Of a DNA stretch of 64,000 nt, positions 36,101 to 49,400 are shown piece after piece. The first letter of the stretch is position 1; each line of letters starts with the position of its first letter. A program made the translations under genes and the position numbers. Source of the stretch: Primula veris (taxonomy: Eukaryota > Streptophyta > Magnoliopsida > Ericales > Primulaceae); the NCBI GenBank assembly GCA_963682055.1, contig OY821742.1:25112560-25176559 (forward strand). Reading direction: 5' to 3'. The notes below the pieces were generated by a model. The model was not told the origin of the DNA. It ran no database searches and saw nothing but the letters and a program-made list of their open reading frames with translations.

Positions 36101-39100
36101 GAAGTTAATGAGTCCAAATTAATTCAATAAACATAAAAATGTCAAAAAAAATTGCAAAATTTAAATCAATAAATTAATATAAAAGGGTATTTAAAGTCAA
36201 ATTAGTATTTATATATTATTTTTCTAAATCAAATGATTTTTTACTTTACCATATGAATTTTTAACAAATTCTATTTCAAATCTTGACATTTATGAGATTT
36301 ATTTTTCAAAGGTAAAAAAAAGTATTATAAAAAATAGATCAAATAGGTCGCGTCGGCTCGGATCACATGGGTAAAAGTGTTACTTCTTATATGGGTCGGG
36401 TCGGATTTTGAATGACCCGACCCAATTGTCATCCCTATCCATGGCAACCTTTACTTTCTATTTTTGGCATTATTTTTTTTGTTTTTCTTAAAATTAACAC
36501 ATTACTTTTAAAGTGTTAGTTAAAAAAATCTGTAAATTTTGGTTTTTTATATATTTTTTTTGTTATTTAATTGTTTATATGACATTTTACAGGGTAATAA
36601 TGTCCCAAAAAAAAGAAAGAATCAATTTTTTTTTAAAATGTAACATGTTATAAATGAATAAAAACATTACTTTTAGATTGCTTAAAATTTATTTTGGAGT
36701 AGTGGAAATGTGGGGGTGTTATGGGGAGTACTCCTCCGAAAGAGGGAGGTACCCCAAGTCGGATTTGACCAAGAGACCGATTTACTGTTTGGAGATTATC
36801 TCGTAAATATATTCTGTAAGAAAACAGAACAGTGTATTTTTTTTTATCAAATATTTTCTCTTATAATTACAAGCCCAGACATTTCCTAATTTTTAGTTGA
36901 GTATTTGTAATATTTTACACAGATGGAACAGTTGGAATCATTTTGGTTGTAACATTGAAGAAAATCTCATTAGGCAGACTGGTAATTTCTTACATTGTAA
37001 TTTAATGAAAAAAATAGTTTCAAAAAAATATTTATTTATTTTATTTTACTAAATTGTGTAAAAATCGTCGACTTATCCGTTTTGCAGCTGATGCAATGGT
37101 GTCCAGTGGTCTGGCTGCTCTGGGATATAAATACTTAAACTTAGGTAACAACTAACGGTTTAGTAATGTGTTATCCAAACGTACGACATGACCTAAAAGT
37201 AATATCTCCAAAAGATTTTCGGAATATGTTAAGTATATTTCTATCAAGAAATAAAATTTGTTACTATTTTGTTACGTAACTAAAATCAAATTTAATCAGA
37301 TGACTGTTGGGCTGAACTAAACAGAGATTCTAAGGTAAGTTTTGGTCCTTTTCTTATCTTTGCTCTTTTTGCACATTTATATGTGAGAATCGATTACAGT
37401 TTCTTTTCAAACTATTAATATATATAGACAATTAGTACACTGAAATCTTCTCCCTAAGGAATTTTAACCATATGCAGATACCAGCCATAGTGATGAAAAA
37501 TAATCAAGTAAAAATTTCTCTAAACCGTATAGCTTTTTTTGATACATTCTTTGAACCATTTGCAATTTGCAAAGTACAATATCAGTACTGTCCTTACCTT
37601 TTTGAATGAGATTTGAGGTTCTTTAGTACTAAAATGATATATAGAAATTTTAGCCAGTTTAAAAAATAACACGATTGCCAAGTGTATGTACATACCCTTT
37701 TTTCCTGGAATCTTTGTAATGAGCCATATTTTAATGTCAATTGTTTATTTGTGCTTCAATTAAAAAAATGCTTGCCGTAAAAGGTATTCTTGGAGAATGT
37801 TTATTTTTTATTTAATTGGTGTAGGGGAACTTGGTTCCTAGAAAAGCAACGTTTCCCTCTGGAATTAAAGCTCTTGCAGATTATGTTCATGGCAAAGGGT
37901 TGAAACTGGGAATATACTCAGATGCCGGGTATCGTTTTTTCTAACAAGACCAAAATTATTATCCTGATTAAGATTAACTAAACCTCTTCTTGAAATAAAA
38001 ACTTAAAGAGTTTTTGCATAAGTTATTGATATTGAATTCCTTCTTTTTTTTGTCTTTGAAAGAACTCAAACATGTAGCAAAACAATGCCTGGGTCTCTAG
38101 GACATGAGGAGCAAGATGCGAAAACTTTTGCCTCTTGGGTATGTGCTACATAATACACACAAAAAATATTGTAATATAGTAGTAGTAAATATTAGTAATT
38201 GACTTACTTCAAGACTGATAATTCATAAAATTTTCACTTATAATGTTCTTATTTTCACTCAGGGAATTGACTACTTGAAATACGACAATTGTAACGACAA
38301 TGGTATTGATGTCAAAATTAGGTACTCAATCTTAATCATACTATATTAAATCGTATGCAATAATGCAAGCTTTTGTTCAAGCTGTATATTCTTTTTAAAG
38401 CGTCACAGAGATGTCATTATCTCATAATTCGAGTGAAATATCCATATAATTATTACTTGATGATGTAGGTATCCAGTAATGAGTAAAGCCTTGCAAAATT
38501 CTGGAAGGCCCATCTTTTTTTCCATGTGTGAATGGTGAGTTATTGATTACCTCTTCGCAATTTAACCCTACTATAAGTACAAACGGATAGATGATTTCAA
38601 TTTGGCAGTAATATGATGTAGTTAGACATTAAAATTCGAAGAAGTTATATTTGTTTTGTAAGACTCAAGAGTGTTCGACAACAAAAATTACATTCCCACG
38701 TTTACAAACAAAAGTACTGAAATATGAGACCGGTCTTAAGCGAAATGTTGTAAATTGTGTTTATTACCGTTCTAAACAGGGACAACTAAGCGTGGCTGAA
38801 ATGATTTATAAGCTACAAAATCTTCAAATTTGAGATTTTTCTGTTGATTGTCTTCTTCTTTATTACTTACTTTTTCTCGTCCTTCACAAATTGTTGACAC
38901 AAAAGAAATGTTCAACATGTAAATTAAGTTCTAATCCTTTTCCAATTCAATATTTCAATATCGAAGCAAGAAAACATTGTTGTACTAAATATAGGTTAGT
39001 TTTAAACTTGTTTCGAGTCCAAAACTTCTACCATAAATATTGAAATAATATAAGTTACCGGGTGCATAATTAGGGGGAAGGAGGATCCAGCAACTTGGGC

Positions 39101-41093
39101 TCCAGCCCTTGGAAACAGTTGGAGAACCACTGGTGATATTCAAGATAATTGGGATAGGTTAGTACATATATTTGTTTGAACATATAGAATTGAGTTTATA
39201 CATTCATAAATGTAAATATAGAAATATTTAAGGTACGTAATGTGACTTCGGTTTTCTAGTATGACTTCTATTGCGGATCAGAATGATCAGTGGGCGTCTT
39301 TTGCTGCACCTGGCGGATGGAATGGTATTACATCATCTAATTCAATTTTCCATTCGTTTAATGTACAAATAAATGTCTCTTGTTATAAAATAAAAGGCAG
39401 AAATAGTGTAATATAACATTGTATAAGAACTACTTAAGCATTCCAAGTCCATAATTTTCTTGAATGACGAAACAGTTACCTTCTTTTAGATCCCGACATG
39501 TTGGAAGTTGGAAATGGAGGGATGACAATTGGCGAATATCGCTCGCATTTTAGCATATGGGCATTAGTTAAGGTATTTTATTCCTGCTTTTGGATTAGTA
39601 AATTTCTCTTCCGCTTTTTGCTCGCTGTTGGATAAAAATTATCCGCTCCTTTAAGAACTATTCGACGTCTCGCTAAAAAATAGTCGTATATATACTGACA
39701 CAGACTGGCTCCTTATTCACACACTTTCGATACTGATCACACAGGCCCCACTGTTGATTGGCTGTGATGTTCGAGCAATGAATAACGAGACGATACACTT
39801 GCTTACCAACAAAGGAGTGATTGCTGTTAATCAAGGTAAAAATCCATGATTTGTTCTTTTTACTTTCACTATAAATATTATCCGGAAACAATATTACACC
39901 ATTTGTTAGTCAACTTAAGTTGATGGAAATTTTATTTAGATAAGCTGGGTGCTCAAGGCAAAAAGGTGAAGAAGAATGGAGATTTGGAGGTACTTTCATT
40001 TCTAACAAGGGTCGTGTTTTTTTCATTTATTCCATATGTTTGTACGTTGTACAATCATGATTTATAGGATAACTTTAGTTATTTACTTCGTTAATTAAAA
40101 CATTATCAGGTTTGGGCTGGTCCACTCTCAAACAATAAAGTGGCAGTTGTATTGTGGAATAGAGGAGCATCGAGTTCTGTAATTACAGCTTCTTTGTTAG
40201 ATATTGGGCTTAAAAACAGCACCGTTGTTAAAGCACACGACTTATGGCAGGTACTTACGGTCTAATAATTTTCAGCAAAATTCACTTTACCGCCTTAAGT
40301 TTCATTCATTTTGTTCTTTTAACTCCTCAAACATTTTGGACATGATTCTTTACTGAGTGAAATTAACCAATCGATCTAAATTAGGGTCCGAATGATTTGA
40401 GATTTTAAGCTCAGATTGTTTGTTTTTTCCTCAGAAGCTATTCCTCAACTAAACTTTTCTATTTTTCTTTCTGAAAACCAACAACTAAACAATTCCAAAG
40501 TCTTTTTAGATTGCAATTTTAACCTATACAGTGCGCCGAGCGTCTATTAATTGAACTCTTGTCCATTTTTGTTAAATTGATAAATATTAAGGTCTGATTT
40601 ATGCTTTCAGCTACAGAATGTATCAAGTGATGGCAAAATATGTTAGATTTTAGGCCTAGAAAACTTAAAAGTTGTAAGCTAGACTTCTTTTGCAGCCTCC
40701 GTTGAGCCGACTTTTTCCCCCTAGATATGCAACCAAACAATCGCCAAATCCCCTAATTTGCTTGGATAATGAATTTATACAGATTGTTATGCGGGATTAC
40801 TTTACTTTCTCATAGGTTATATTGTTTCGGTTTAAAATCGTCCTTCGTATTTAGAATTTGGCTACACACTGACCACAAGTTAGTATACTAGATGTATTTA
40901 CCTCCATACATTATCTGTGTTTTGCTGATAAAAAGCTTCAAAAGTATACAGTTTTAACCTAATTATGTTTAATAACTTTATGTATGCTTTCTCATTTTGT
41001 AAACAGCATTCAACAAAAGTCTCAGTGAAGGGGATAATCTCTGCTAATGTGTCTTCTCATGATTGCAAGATGTATGTGTTAACTCCACAATAA
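33124..41093 (+). CDS. Alpha-galactosidase (GH27), 15 exons, 408 aa
   Basis: Exons: 33124-33293, 36923-36981, 37088-37144, 37300-37334, 37825-37928, 38063-38138, 38263-38321, 38469-38534, 39074-39157, 39260-39324, 39490-39572, 39745-39835, 39940-39989, 40110-40250, 41007-41093. All introns are GT-AG and the 1,227-nt sum keeps one frame to TAA 41091. The enzyme releases terminal alpha-1,6-linked galactose from galactomannans, raffinose-family sugars or galactolipids. A hydrophobic segment (about residues 15-33) before TEAAPSKK suggests a signal peptide, so the product should enter the secretory pathway to cell wall or vacuole. GH27 marks: [13 protein letters not shown] (96-99), nucleophile Asp175 in YLKYDNC, acid/base Asp230 in RTTGDI, and [15 protein letters not shown]. 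The 55-residue spacing of the two catalytic Asp equals that of rice alpha-galactosidase. The second Met (residue 18) is a possible alternative start. AATAAA overlaps the stop codon. Confidence 0.96.
34261..34428. mobile_element. CACTA-type MITE in alpha-galactosidase intron 1
   Basis: The left end CACTACAAAAATA is matched by CACTGCAAAAATA read from the right end on the other strand. The interior has inverted words such as cagggacgg / ccgtccgt. The flanking triplets are CAG and TAG, a near match to the 3-bp CACTA duplication. Length 168 bp, no coding capacity. Confidence 0.7.
35716..36437. mobile_element. hAT-type non-autonomous element in alpha-galactosidase intron 1
   Basis: A 722-bp element flanked by an 8-bp duplication with one mismatch (TCCATGGG at 35708-35715, TCCATGGC at 36438-36445), the size used by hAT transposons. 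Ends: TATGGATGGTAAT against TAGGGATGACAAT on the other strand. Subterminal zones are rich in GGGTCGGGTCGG-like and CGACCC words, in opposite orientation at the two ends. There is no transposase frame. Confidence 0.82.
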
Positions 41094-42224
41094 AAATGTT
41101 TAATTTCAATGATATTATGACAGTGTATTTGAGATAATACTGTATACATTGAGCAACTTCCTGTTTGAATGTGAGGTAACAAAACCCTAAACATCAATAT
41201 GATATCTATTTTAGAATAAGAGAAGCGGTATATGATGAATGCTACATATTTTTGATTCTGGACAAGTTAAAAACTTCCAACATAAAATATACATAAAGCT
41301 AAATAGATCCCCGTAACACACAATTGCTCATTGTCGCTTCTCTAGGCACACACCATACAACTATTTGCCTTATAATTGAGGTGTATACTTATTTGTTCAG
41401 CTATTGAAAGGGCATTCGGTACTTCTATTTTTACAATCATATAAATATATCCACCAATAGTCCAATTTGAAACTATTTGCAAGCCTGAATTATGTCTGAG
41501 ATCAATTGTTCACTTTCATTAAAAATATATATCTGGATGAACACTTGTTTTTTGTTTGGTAACGGAGAGACCGATTCCTTTTTGAGTTAATTAAACATTA
41601 ATTTATAAAAATATAACTATTTAATAATTGATTACTATATAAAATTTAATTAACAATTGATCAATTATTTTTAAAATTAATTAGGGATCTGTACATTACT
41701 CATTAAATATAAAATGTCTTCAAATTCTATTTCTCTCATTATCACTCTCTCTCTCTCTAAAAAAACCTACCTAAATAACTACAACTACCATCACCACCAC
41801 CGCGCCACCTCCATGTGTCGCCGTCTCCACCGCCGCGTTCCGCCGTCTTCCCACAGTCACCTCTCTCTCCTACTTTACTTACTCTGCTCTCTCTATATAT
41901 ATCTATATCTATATATATATACACACACAGCGATGGCGGAGTTCGTAATCTCACCGGAGGGTGTGACGACGGTCTGGTGGGCACGGGGGTTTCGTGGTGA
42001 AGGGATCCGCCCCTCTCTCTCTAATCACTCATATATGAAAATAAGAACCGAGTTGTAATTTTCATTAGTTTGGTCAAACTACGTCTCGTAGTTTAGAACT
42101 TAATAATTCGAATATTTTATGTTTAACCATTGACTTAATTAATAATTTAATATGAAGAACGTTTGAAAAAGCAACAGATTTCACCTTGTTCTTTCAGAAA
42201 ATATCACAATTACGACTATAAACC
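41094..42224. other. Region between convergent genes, left part
   Basis: Downstream of the alpha-galactosidase stop. A GC/CT-rich block at 41710-42058 stands out. It has CT microsatellite, CACCACCACCGC-type triplets, a TATAT/ACAC run and an ATG at 41933 opening MAEFVISPEGVTTVWWARGF (to a stop at 42056). It looks like a gene 5' end or a captured fragment, but I do not recognise the product and no further exons were found. Confidence 0.4.
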
Positions 42225-42239
42225 ATTAAAATGACCCGT

Positions 42240-42850
42240 ACTGTTTAAAAAATTACTCAGTCTGTTTTTAAAATAATTTAAAACGACTTCTAGTGTTTTT
42301 AATATTACTTAAACTCTTTTTAAAATTACTTAAAATTACTTAGACTGTTTGTAAAATTACTCGGACTGTTTTTCGAATTACTCAAATTGTTTTTGAAATG
42401 ACTTAAAACGACTCATATGGGTTTTAAAATTACTCGGACAGTTTTTAAAATGACTTCAAATGACTCAGACATTTTTTAAAATAACTCAGACTGTTTTTAA
42501 AAAATAACTTAAAATGAGTCAAACTATTTTTAAAATGACTTAAAATGAGTCTGACTGTTTTTAAAATGACTTAAAATGAGTCAGGATGTTTTTAAAATGA
42601 TTCAGAATGTTTTTAAAATTACTTAGATTGTTTTTAAAATTACTTAAAATGAGTCAGAATGTTTTTAAAATGACTTAAATGAGTCAGACTGTTTTTAAAA
42701 TGACTTAAAATGAGTCAAACTGTTTTTAAAATGACTTAAAAGGAGTCAGACTGTTTTTAAAATAACTGAAAACGAGTCAGACTTTTTTAAATGACCGAAA
42801 ACGAGTCAGACTTTTTTTAAATGACTCAAAATGAGTCAGACTGTTTTTTT
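42240..42850. repeat. 31-bp minisatellite between convergent genes
   Basis: About 20 imperfect copies of a unit such as gagtcagactgtttttaaaa, then tgacttaaaat. The step is close to 31 bp in the right half (42640-42840) and more variable in the left. Homogeneity rises toward the right end, suggesting expansion from that side. It breaks off into a T-rich tract at about 42843. Confidence 0.9.
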
Positions 42851-43495
42851 TTTTGCATTTTTGGATTTTTATTGATTTTAGATTTTTTGGGATTATTTTA
42901 GGATTTTATTTGTATTTTTTCGGGTTTTGCCTTTTTTTTTAAGCTTTTTTGGAATTTTATTTTATTTTTTCAGATTTTTTAATTTTGTTTTTTGATTTCT
43001 GAATTTTTCCTATTTTTATTTTATTTTTTGGGATTTAATGTATCAAAATTGCAAATTATATAGATTTGAACTATGGGACTGAAATGTTAACTTTTGAATC
43101 TACAAGGGCAGCGCTGTAAATCCACGATGCAGTGGGCCGCAATCTAGTGCTTCACGCGCAGCACAAAGGTGACATGTGTCTCTCTCTGTATGCGTGTCGC
43201 TGAAATGAATCAATAATTAATTAGTTTCAGTTTTATAGAACAATACTTAATTAAGTTATAGATAAATTATCAATCCAAAATTTACCTTCTTATCTTTTTT
43301 ACTGCAAGATCAAGATTTATCTATCTTAAAAAACGCTGCATACAAACGAAACTGACAGTATATATAACGAGTAATGTTTACATTGTACCGGTTAATGGTG
43401 TGTATATTTCTTAGTATAATTTTGTAACAATACTTCTAATTTGCAAAGAATGCCAGTTCCGAATACAATGTGTTTACGGGAAAAGAAAAAAAAAA
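42851..43495. other. T-rich tract and 3' flank of the TEX2-like gene
   Basis: 42850-43040 is dominated by gattttt / ggattttt words on the plus strand with no frame. 43040-43495 is ordinary intergenic sequence with a small GC-richer patch at 43105-43200 and should include the 3' UTR of the minus-strand gene that ends at 43496. Confidence 0.45.
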
Positions 43496-46400
43496 TCATT
43501 TATCTTTTTCAGGTCCCTTCATCCTCTCAACCATATGCCTTCCTCTCTCTTCGATAACACGCCTTTTTTCTTCGAGCTTCTCCCCCACTTTTTTCCTTAA
43601 CCCTAACATCCGAGCCTTTGTCCCCATTCTCTTTGATTGACCATCTTCACCCCCATCCGTTGATGACCGAGACGGAGACGATCGGAGATCTACGGCCCTC
43701 TCTCTCTCCTCTCTCCCGCCATCATCAAGACTCGATGTCGATTCCCTCTCATTATCATTACTTGTCAGCAAAGGAGTTTTCAATTCTTCAGTGTTCTTCC
43801 CTTTGTCTTTCTTAACGCCTTGTAATGATGTGTCTCTACTAGTAATAGGAGGATGAGATACAAGGGTATCAATAGGTGATGACGTGGACACTCTAGGAGA
43901 TTCGGTAACTTCTTGACTGCTATTAACTCTCCACAAATATGGAGCTGCTTTACAAGGGACCCAATCGTCTTTTTCTGCTAACATCCAAGGGATACATACA
44001 CTTTCGCAATTCGGAAGTACCATGGTTTCCCGAATAGCTGTCTGAAAGGAAACTCACAATATAATATATGCGTGTTTCAGCGAAAATGTAACACAAACTG
44101 AAGTCTTATGATCTAGACGATGGTACAGTTCTACAACATTGTAAACCAACCCACAGAAATTATCAATAATTACCCCAAACTAGTCTTTTATTATTAGTTT
44201 ATACACGCAATAGAAAGAAAAAAACAATAGTTTGAGGATAAAATCGAAAAAATGTGATAGGTTGTTGTACAAATATATATATATATATATATATATACAT
44301 AGAAACTGTGAATTAATATTATTTTCTTTTACTACGCAGTACCAGACCTATAATATTTAATATTTAATATTTAATACAATAACAAGTATTGTACTAAATC
44401 GTCAAAATATGGAACCTTCATGTACTAACTGCTATAAAAAAATTGTGTTTGTGTACAAAATTAAATATGAGATATGCTTGTGTACAAACTGTGGACTAAG
44501 TGCGACCTGAAATTCAAAGATAAACCAAGTGGACCCTGAGTGCGACCAACTTCTTAGGTTATTAAAGGAAAAGATTAATAAATATTTTGCGAGATTATTA
44601 CGGGAGCTCACCTTAAAACGACTGATTAGGAATAGAGCGATTCGTCCACTATTGATCTTGTGTTCACCAACATAGGATTCCAAATCAAAATCAATCTCGG
44701 GCATGGAAGTGAAACCAAACCACAGTTGATCGGAAGGTGGGGGTTTAATATGCAACCGCAACGTCCCTTTAAGGGATGACACTTTTATTCCCAGAGAAAG
44801 AGGCACCTTTACCCCCTCAAAAAAGAAGTGTTAAACCATGCTATGCAACTTACATATATACAAGAATACCAATTAGAAAAAATTACCAAGCGTCAAAGTA
44901 TTTTATTGAGATGCATATGCACATCCAGAATTTAATTCAGAAATAACTCGATAAAAGTCTGTCACTTTTAAGAGTTTAATCTCATTCAACTTTGGTAACA
45001 ATCACTGTAGTATGTCGGAAATATTTAATCAGAGATTTCTAGCAATTTAGCCAGCTTAGGCCGTATGAATTGATACTATAATAATGCAAACAAGACTTCT
45101 AGATCGCATAAATATTAAATAGCTACAAAAAATTATGTGATTTATTTATTACTATTGGATACCATCAGAGGTAGATGCTCAAAATTCATACAGGTGCTTC
45201 ATTTGATACACAAAACAGCAAGTACTATAGGGTTACATACCTGTGAAACCTGTTTGGCAACTGAATTTATAACAGATTTCCATTTGGACGCAGGTGATGC
45301 TTTCCGATTGGTCTCGGAAGTTCTCATCCCATCTAAACAATAAGATGAAACTGATTATAATTGTGACTACCTTATAAAAGAAGTACTTAACTGGCAAAAA
45401 ATTTAGACGACGAGCTCAACAAATTATGGCAAGTAATAGCTAAAATCATATCTAAGCTAAAGTTAAACACAATAAACCTTTCTAATTAATCTACATTTGA
45501 TAACATCTTCCACATAAAAAGACAGTGAAAATGTCAAATGTTACATACTCTAGGCAATAACATGTTCAGTAAAATAGAGAGCAACATACTCAAAACTCAA
45601 CAAGTCAACATGCGATATGTTGTCACCTTTTCAAATATTTGTTTTCTTTCAAAGGTGACAAAAACAATTTTGTCAAACCAAAGAAGCAATCAAAACAAAT
45701 ATAGATAAATGTAAAAAACAAAAATCTAAACTAGTTGATAACTTGAACACTCAATGGTTGTCCTCTACACTAACCATTCTTAAATAATTAATAAGTGAGA
45801 CTTAATGAACCTAAGAAATTACCATGCTCAAAAACTCGTAACAACATGTTTGGTGAGGATTCTCAAAAGTGTGATTCCTAACTTTAAATATGAAAAAAGT
45901 GGACACCATGAACAGAACCACTCCTGAGACTATATACACAGCTCATCCAATATATAACTAAACAAACTCATGACCCCATCATTTTGCAATTTGGCAACCC
46001 TGTTACCACTTTCCAAAAGTGCCAAGAACGTACATAGCAATGTGCAAAATAAATTTTAAGGAGAAAGTCTCGTACCTAGTTCTGAATCTGTTTCCTCCTT
46101 ATGTCCAGGTACATCAAATGTACTCTGAGAAAGCTCCAATTCCTTGCCAAGGTACTCAAAACCTTCTAGAATATCATGCGGGACCTCTTCTACAGAGCTT
46201 GATTCTGCATTTGTATCTTTTAAATTTGATTCGCAAACGTCAAGCCTGCTTTCGACGTCTAATATTACTCCACCTAAATACTGAAAATCAACTTCTAGGA
46301 CCCAAACCTCTTTTGTATCTGAAGGAAGGACCCTCATACCACTCAGATATGGAGGAAGAGTCCCGAGATCTATACCCGTAAGTGTGATTTCACCTACGTA

Positions 46401-49400
46401 ACTGGGAATTCTCATGTTCGACAATGTCCTCTACTTAAAAAAAGGAATAAAAGAGACTCGTCAATGTTATATGCAAGTAGCAAGTACCATACACACAGCA
46501 TGGTGACATACAGAGACAATGATTAAAGCATAATGGTTATGTTTCTGAAGCATAATTCTGGAAAAAAAGGAAGACGGATTGGTGCCAGAAAATTAAATAA
46601 GGAACAACAATTATGGTTTTCAATCTAAAAAAATAGGAAACAAAAACAATAAAGGTGAAATGCAGCGACGGTCCCCATACTTTAGATCAAATTTCATTTG
46701 ATCAATATAAGTTTCAATCCCAACAGTAATGATTTCCATAAATCAAGTAAAATTTCTGTTTAGTACCCAGTGTTTCAACTTTCAAATGGAGCACTATTAG
46801 CGGCCATAGTTTGTATAATGTACACTAAACTAAAGTCCCCAAATTTTGAATGGGTTACAGCAATGGTCACCATGTATAACATTATTGGTCCCATAGAAAC
46901 GAACTACCAGCATAAATAACTGTTTATATGCAGACCAGCACTATTGTAATTGAAATTATGAATACCATATGTGTAACTCAATCAAACTACGTGGACCTAC
47001 AATGCTGCAACTAAAACTATAGGGACCAAGGCAAACTTTCCCCCAGAATATGGGGGCCATTTCTATGATGATCAAGAAGAAAACTAAGTGTTATGAGACC
47101 ATAGCCTGAAAGTTTGCTAAAAAAAACAATTACAAACCTGAATCCTAGACTGTATGGAGTTCTTTATCGCCGTATTCCTTTTGACATCAAAAAATAAACG
47201 CGAAATTAACATATTCAAGCAAACAGTCCCTTCCTCACCACTAAACTTGTCATCATCTTCCGTGTCATTTAATAAAGCACTATAATTACCGCTACCGGAA
47301 GCATTCCCCGTTGTTTCTAATTGGGCCATTTTACCCTCTAATGAGGAGCTAAGTGATTTTCCAACAGGAGCAGTTTTTGCCACACTACTTCCCAACACTG
47401 AGTCTTGCAATAAATTCCATTTCTCACCAATTTTTCTCTCTTCGCGAACAGATGCGAGGGACCCACTCACCTTATTCTCTCTATCATTTTTTGACATTTT
47501 CCTCGATAATTTTTTTAAATAATGGCGAACCTTAGATGAACCGTCAACCTTTGCTGATCTGTCCATATGGTCGTTATGCAAACCCACAAAAGATTTCATA
47601 AACAAAGGGTACCCTGTATTTAAGGTGGCTAGATAAGTTTGGAACTCTAAATTTAAGTCGAAAAGCCATTCAAGCTTCTCTCGGTCGGAACATGAGGCTA
47701 TACGGAGGGCTTTACACCATGACTCTTTCTCCCAAGACGTCTCAAGATATATGTAAACAGTTTTACTTCCTTCGTATAAGAATGAGGTTTCATTCTCAAT
47801 TTTAATTGGGTATCGCTTAGCCCTGAAATATAACCAAACATGTTATTGGTTCAAGATTAGTTCTAGCATATCCTATTTAGAAACAGCAAAAAAAAAAAAA
47901 AAGGTTAGCCATTGGAAAGGATACGTAAAATGTTAATATCAAAATCTTATACTAGCAGAAATAAGGAAAGCCCAATGACACGGTCAAGGTAAGGTACAAG
48001 TAGCTATCCTCCAAATTATACCAAAAATAAGGTAAGTTAGGAAAAAGAATAAACAGTGAGATAGAAACAGTTCATCATAAAAATCTTAAGTGCTTCTCAT
48101 TCACGGCCTCACGGGTTCACCAACAATCTATTTACAATAAATTTGACAATCATGTTTAACTTCTATAATAGGCCCATTGTGTGTGCTCTATTTCAGGATA
48201 GGATGGATTGAGACGGTATTTACAGTAAAGTCTGCAAGTTGCACTCAACTATATCCATCATATTTGATTTGTCAATTTAATCTGCGTACAGAAGCCACTT
48301 GACATCGAGGAAGTATATTTAAGCCAGGGTATTCTCATGAGATTACAATTTTGTTTTTCCAACGCGCTTTGGAGGATATAAATCTCGCTATCTATAATTT
48401 CAAAATAACTTGTTTCGACACCAGATTAAAGTTTAGAAAAAAATTGTCTGCGGGAAATCACATGATTGAAAAAAGTAGACTAGCAAGGTTGAACTATAGC
48501 TTAAAGTTCTTTGTATTTGACCAAACTTTGCCCATCTGAAAGGGCAACTTCAGGTACCAGGAAAGGGAACAGAATGATACTTTTTTGTAGATTGTATCAT
48601 TTTCTCCACGTATATTTATCATTTTCCTTCCGTTCCTTTTAAAAAGGAACAATTATTTCACTTACTTTCTCTGTCAATACACCCCCCCAAAAAGCAAAAT
48701 CAAAACTTGCACTCTGTTTGAGAAGGTAAGAGTAGCACATACAGGAGTAGCCGTTCAGTTATACTACACAATCAATAAATAACCATAAGAAAGGAAAATT
48801 CCTAGAAGAAAAACTAATCACGTGATTGGTTAAATTCTAGTATTCTTTACAAGTTTTAAGAAGGCAAAGAAAAAACAGCCAATTAGGGAATCAAAATAAA
48901 CAGTAACCCGTAAATACAAGACAAATAAAAAAAACTCAAATGGAATCGGCCGAGCACCACAAAAGAATTTTCCACACTATTCAATAACTCGTCAAATAAA
49001 TTGGAAATGCCTAACAATTATAAAAGGAAGTTCAACTCACCATTTTCTTGAAGACAAGGTAGTAGCAGAAACAGCCACCACAGTGCAGCCTTTAAGCGGA
49101 ATTTCTCTGAGAGTGCCATCTGCATGTGCTAGAATAAGTGATTTATCCTTTATTTTTGCAAATATTCGGACTGGTGTCACCTCTAAAATCTCCTTTTTCT
49201 TCTTCTGTTCTTTTGGTACTTTATCTATAGACTTTGAGTTCAAAAAATCTGGGTTTAGAACCCATACTGCGCCCTGAGCCACACAGAAAAGAACTTGTAA
49301 AGAGCTTATAATTTTGAACGTTTAAGAATAAATAAAGCATTTTATAATCTGAATACCCTTGATTGATTAAAAGTAAACAAAAAATTATTCGAATACGGCG

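Noticed and set aside
46019..46381. Plus-strand ORF of 120 aa
   Set aside because: Antisense shadow of the SMP-domain exon 46076-46430 of the minus-strand gene.
47353..47535. Plus-strand ORF of 60 aa
   Set aside because: Antisense to the largest exon of the TEX2-like gene.
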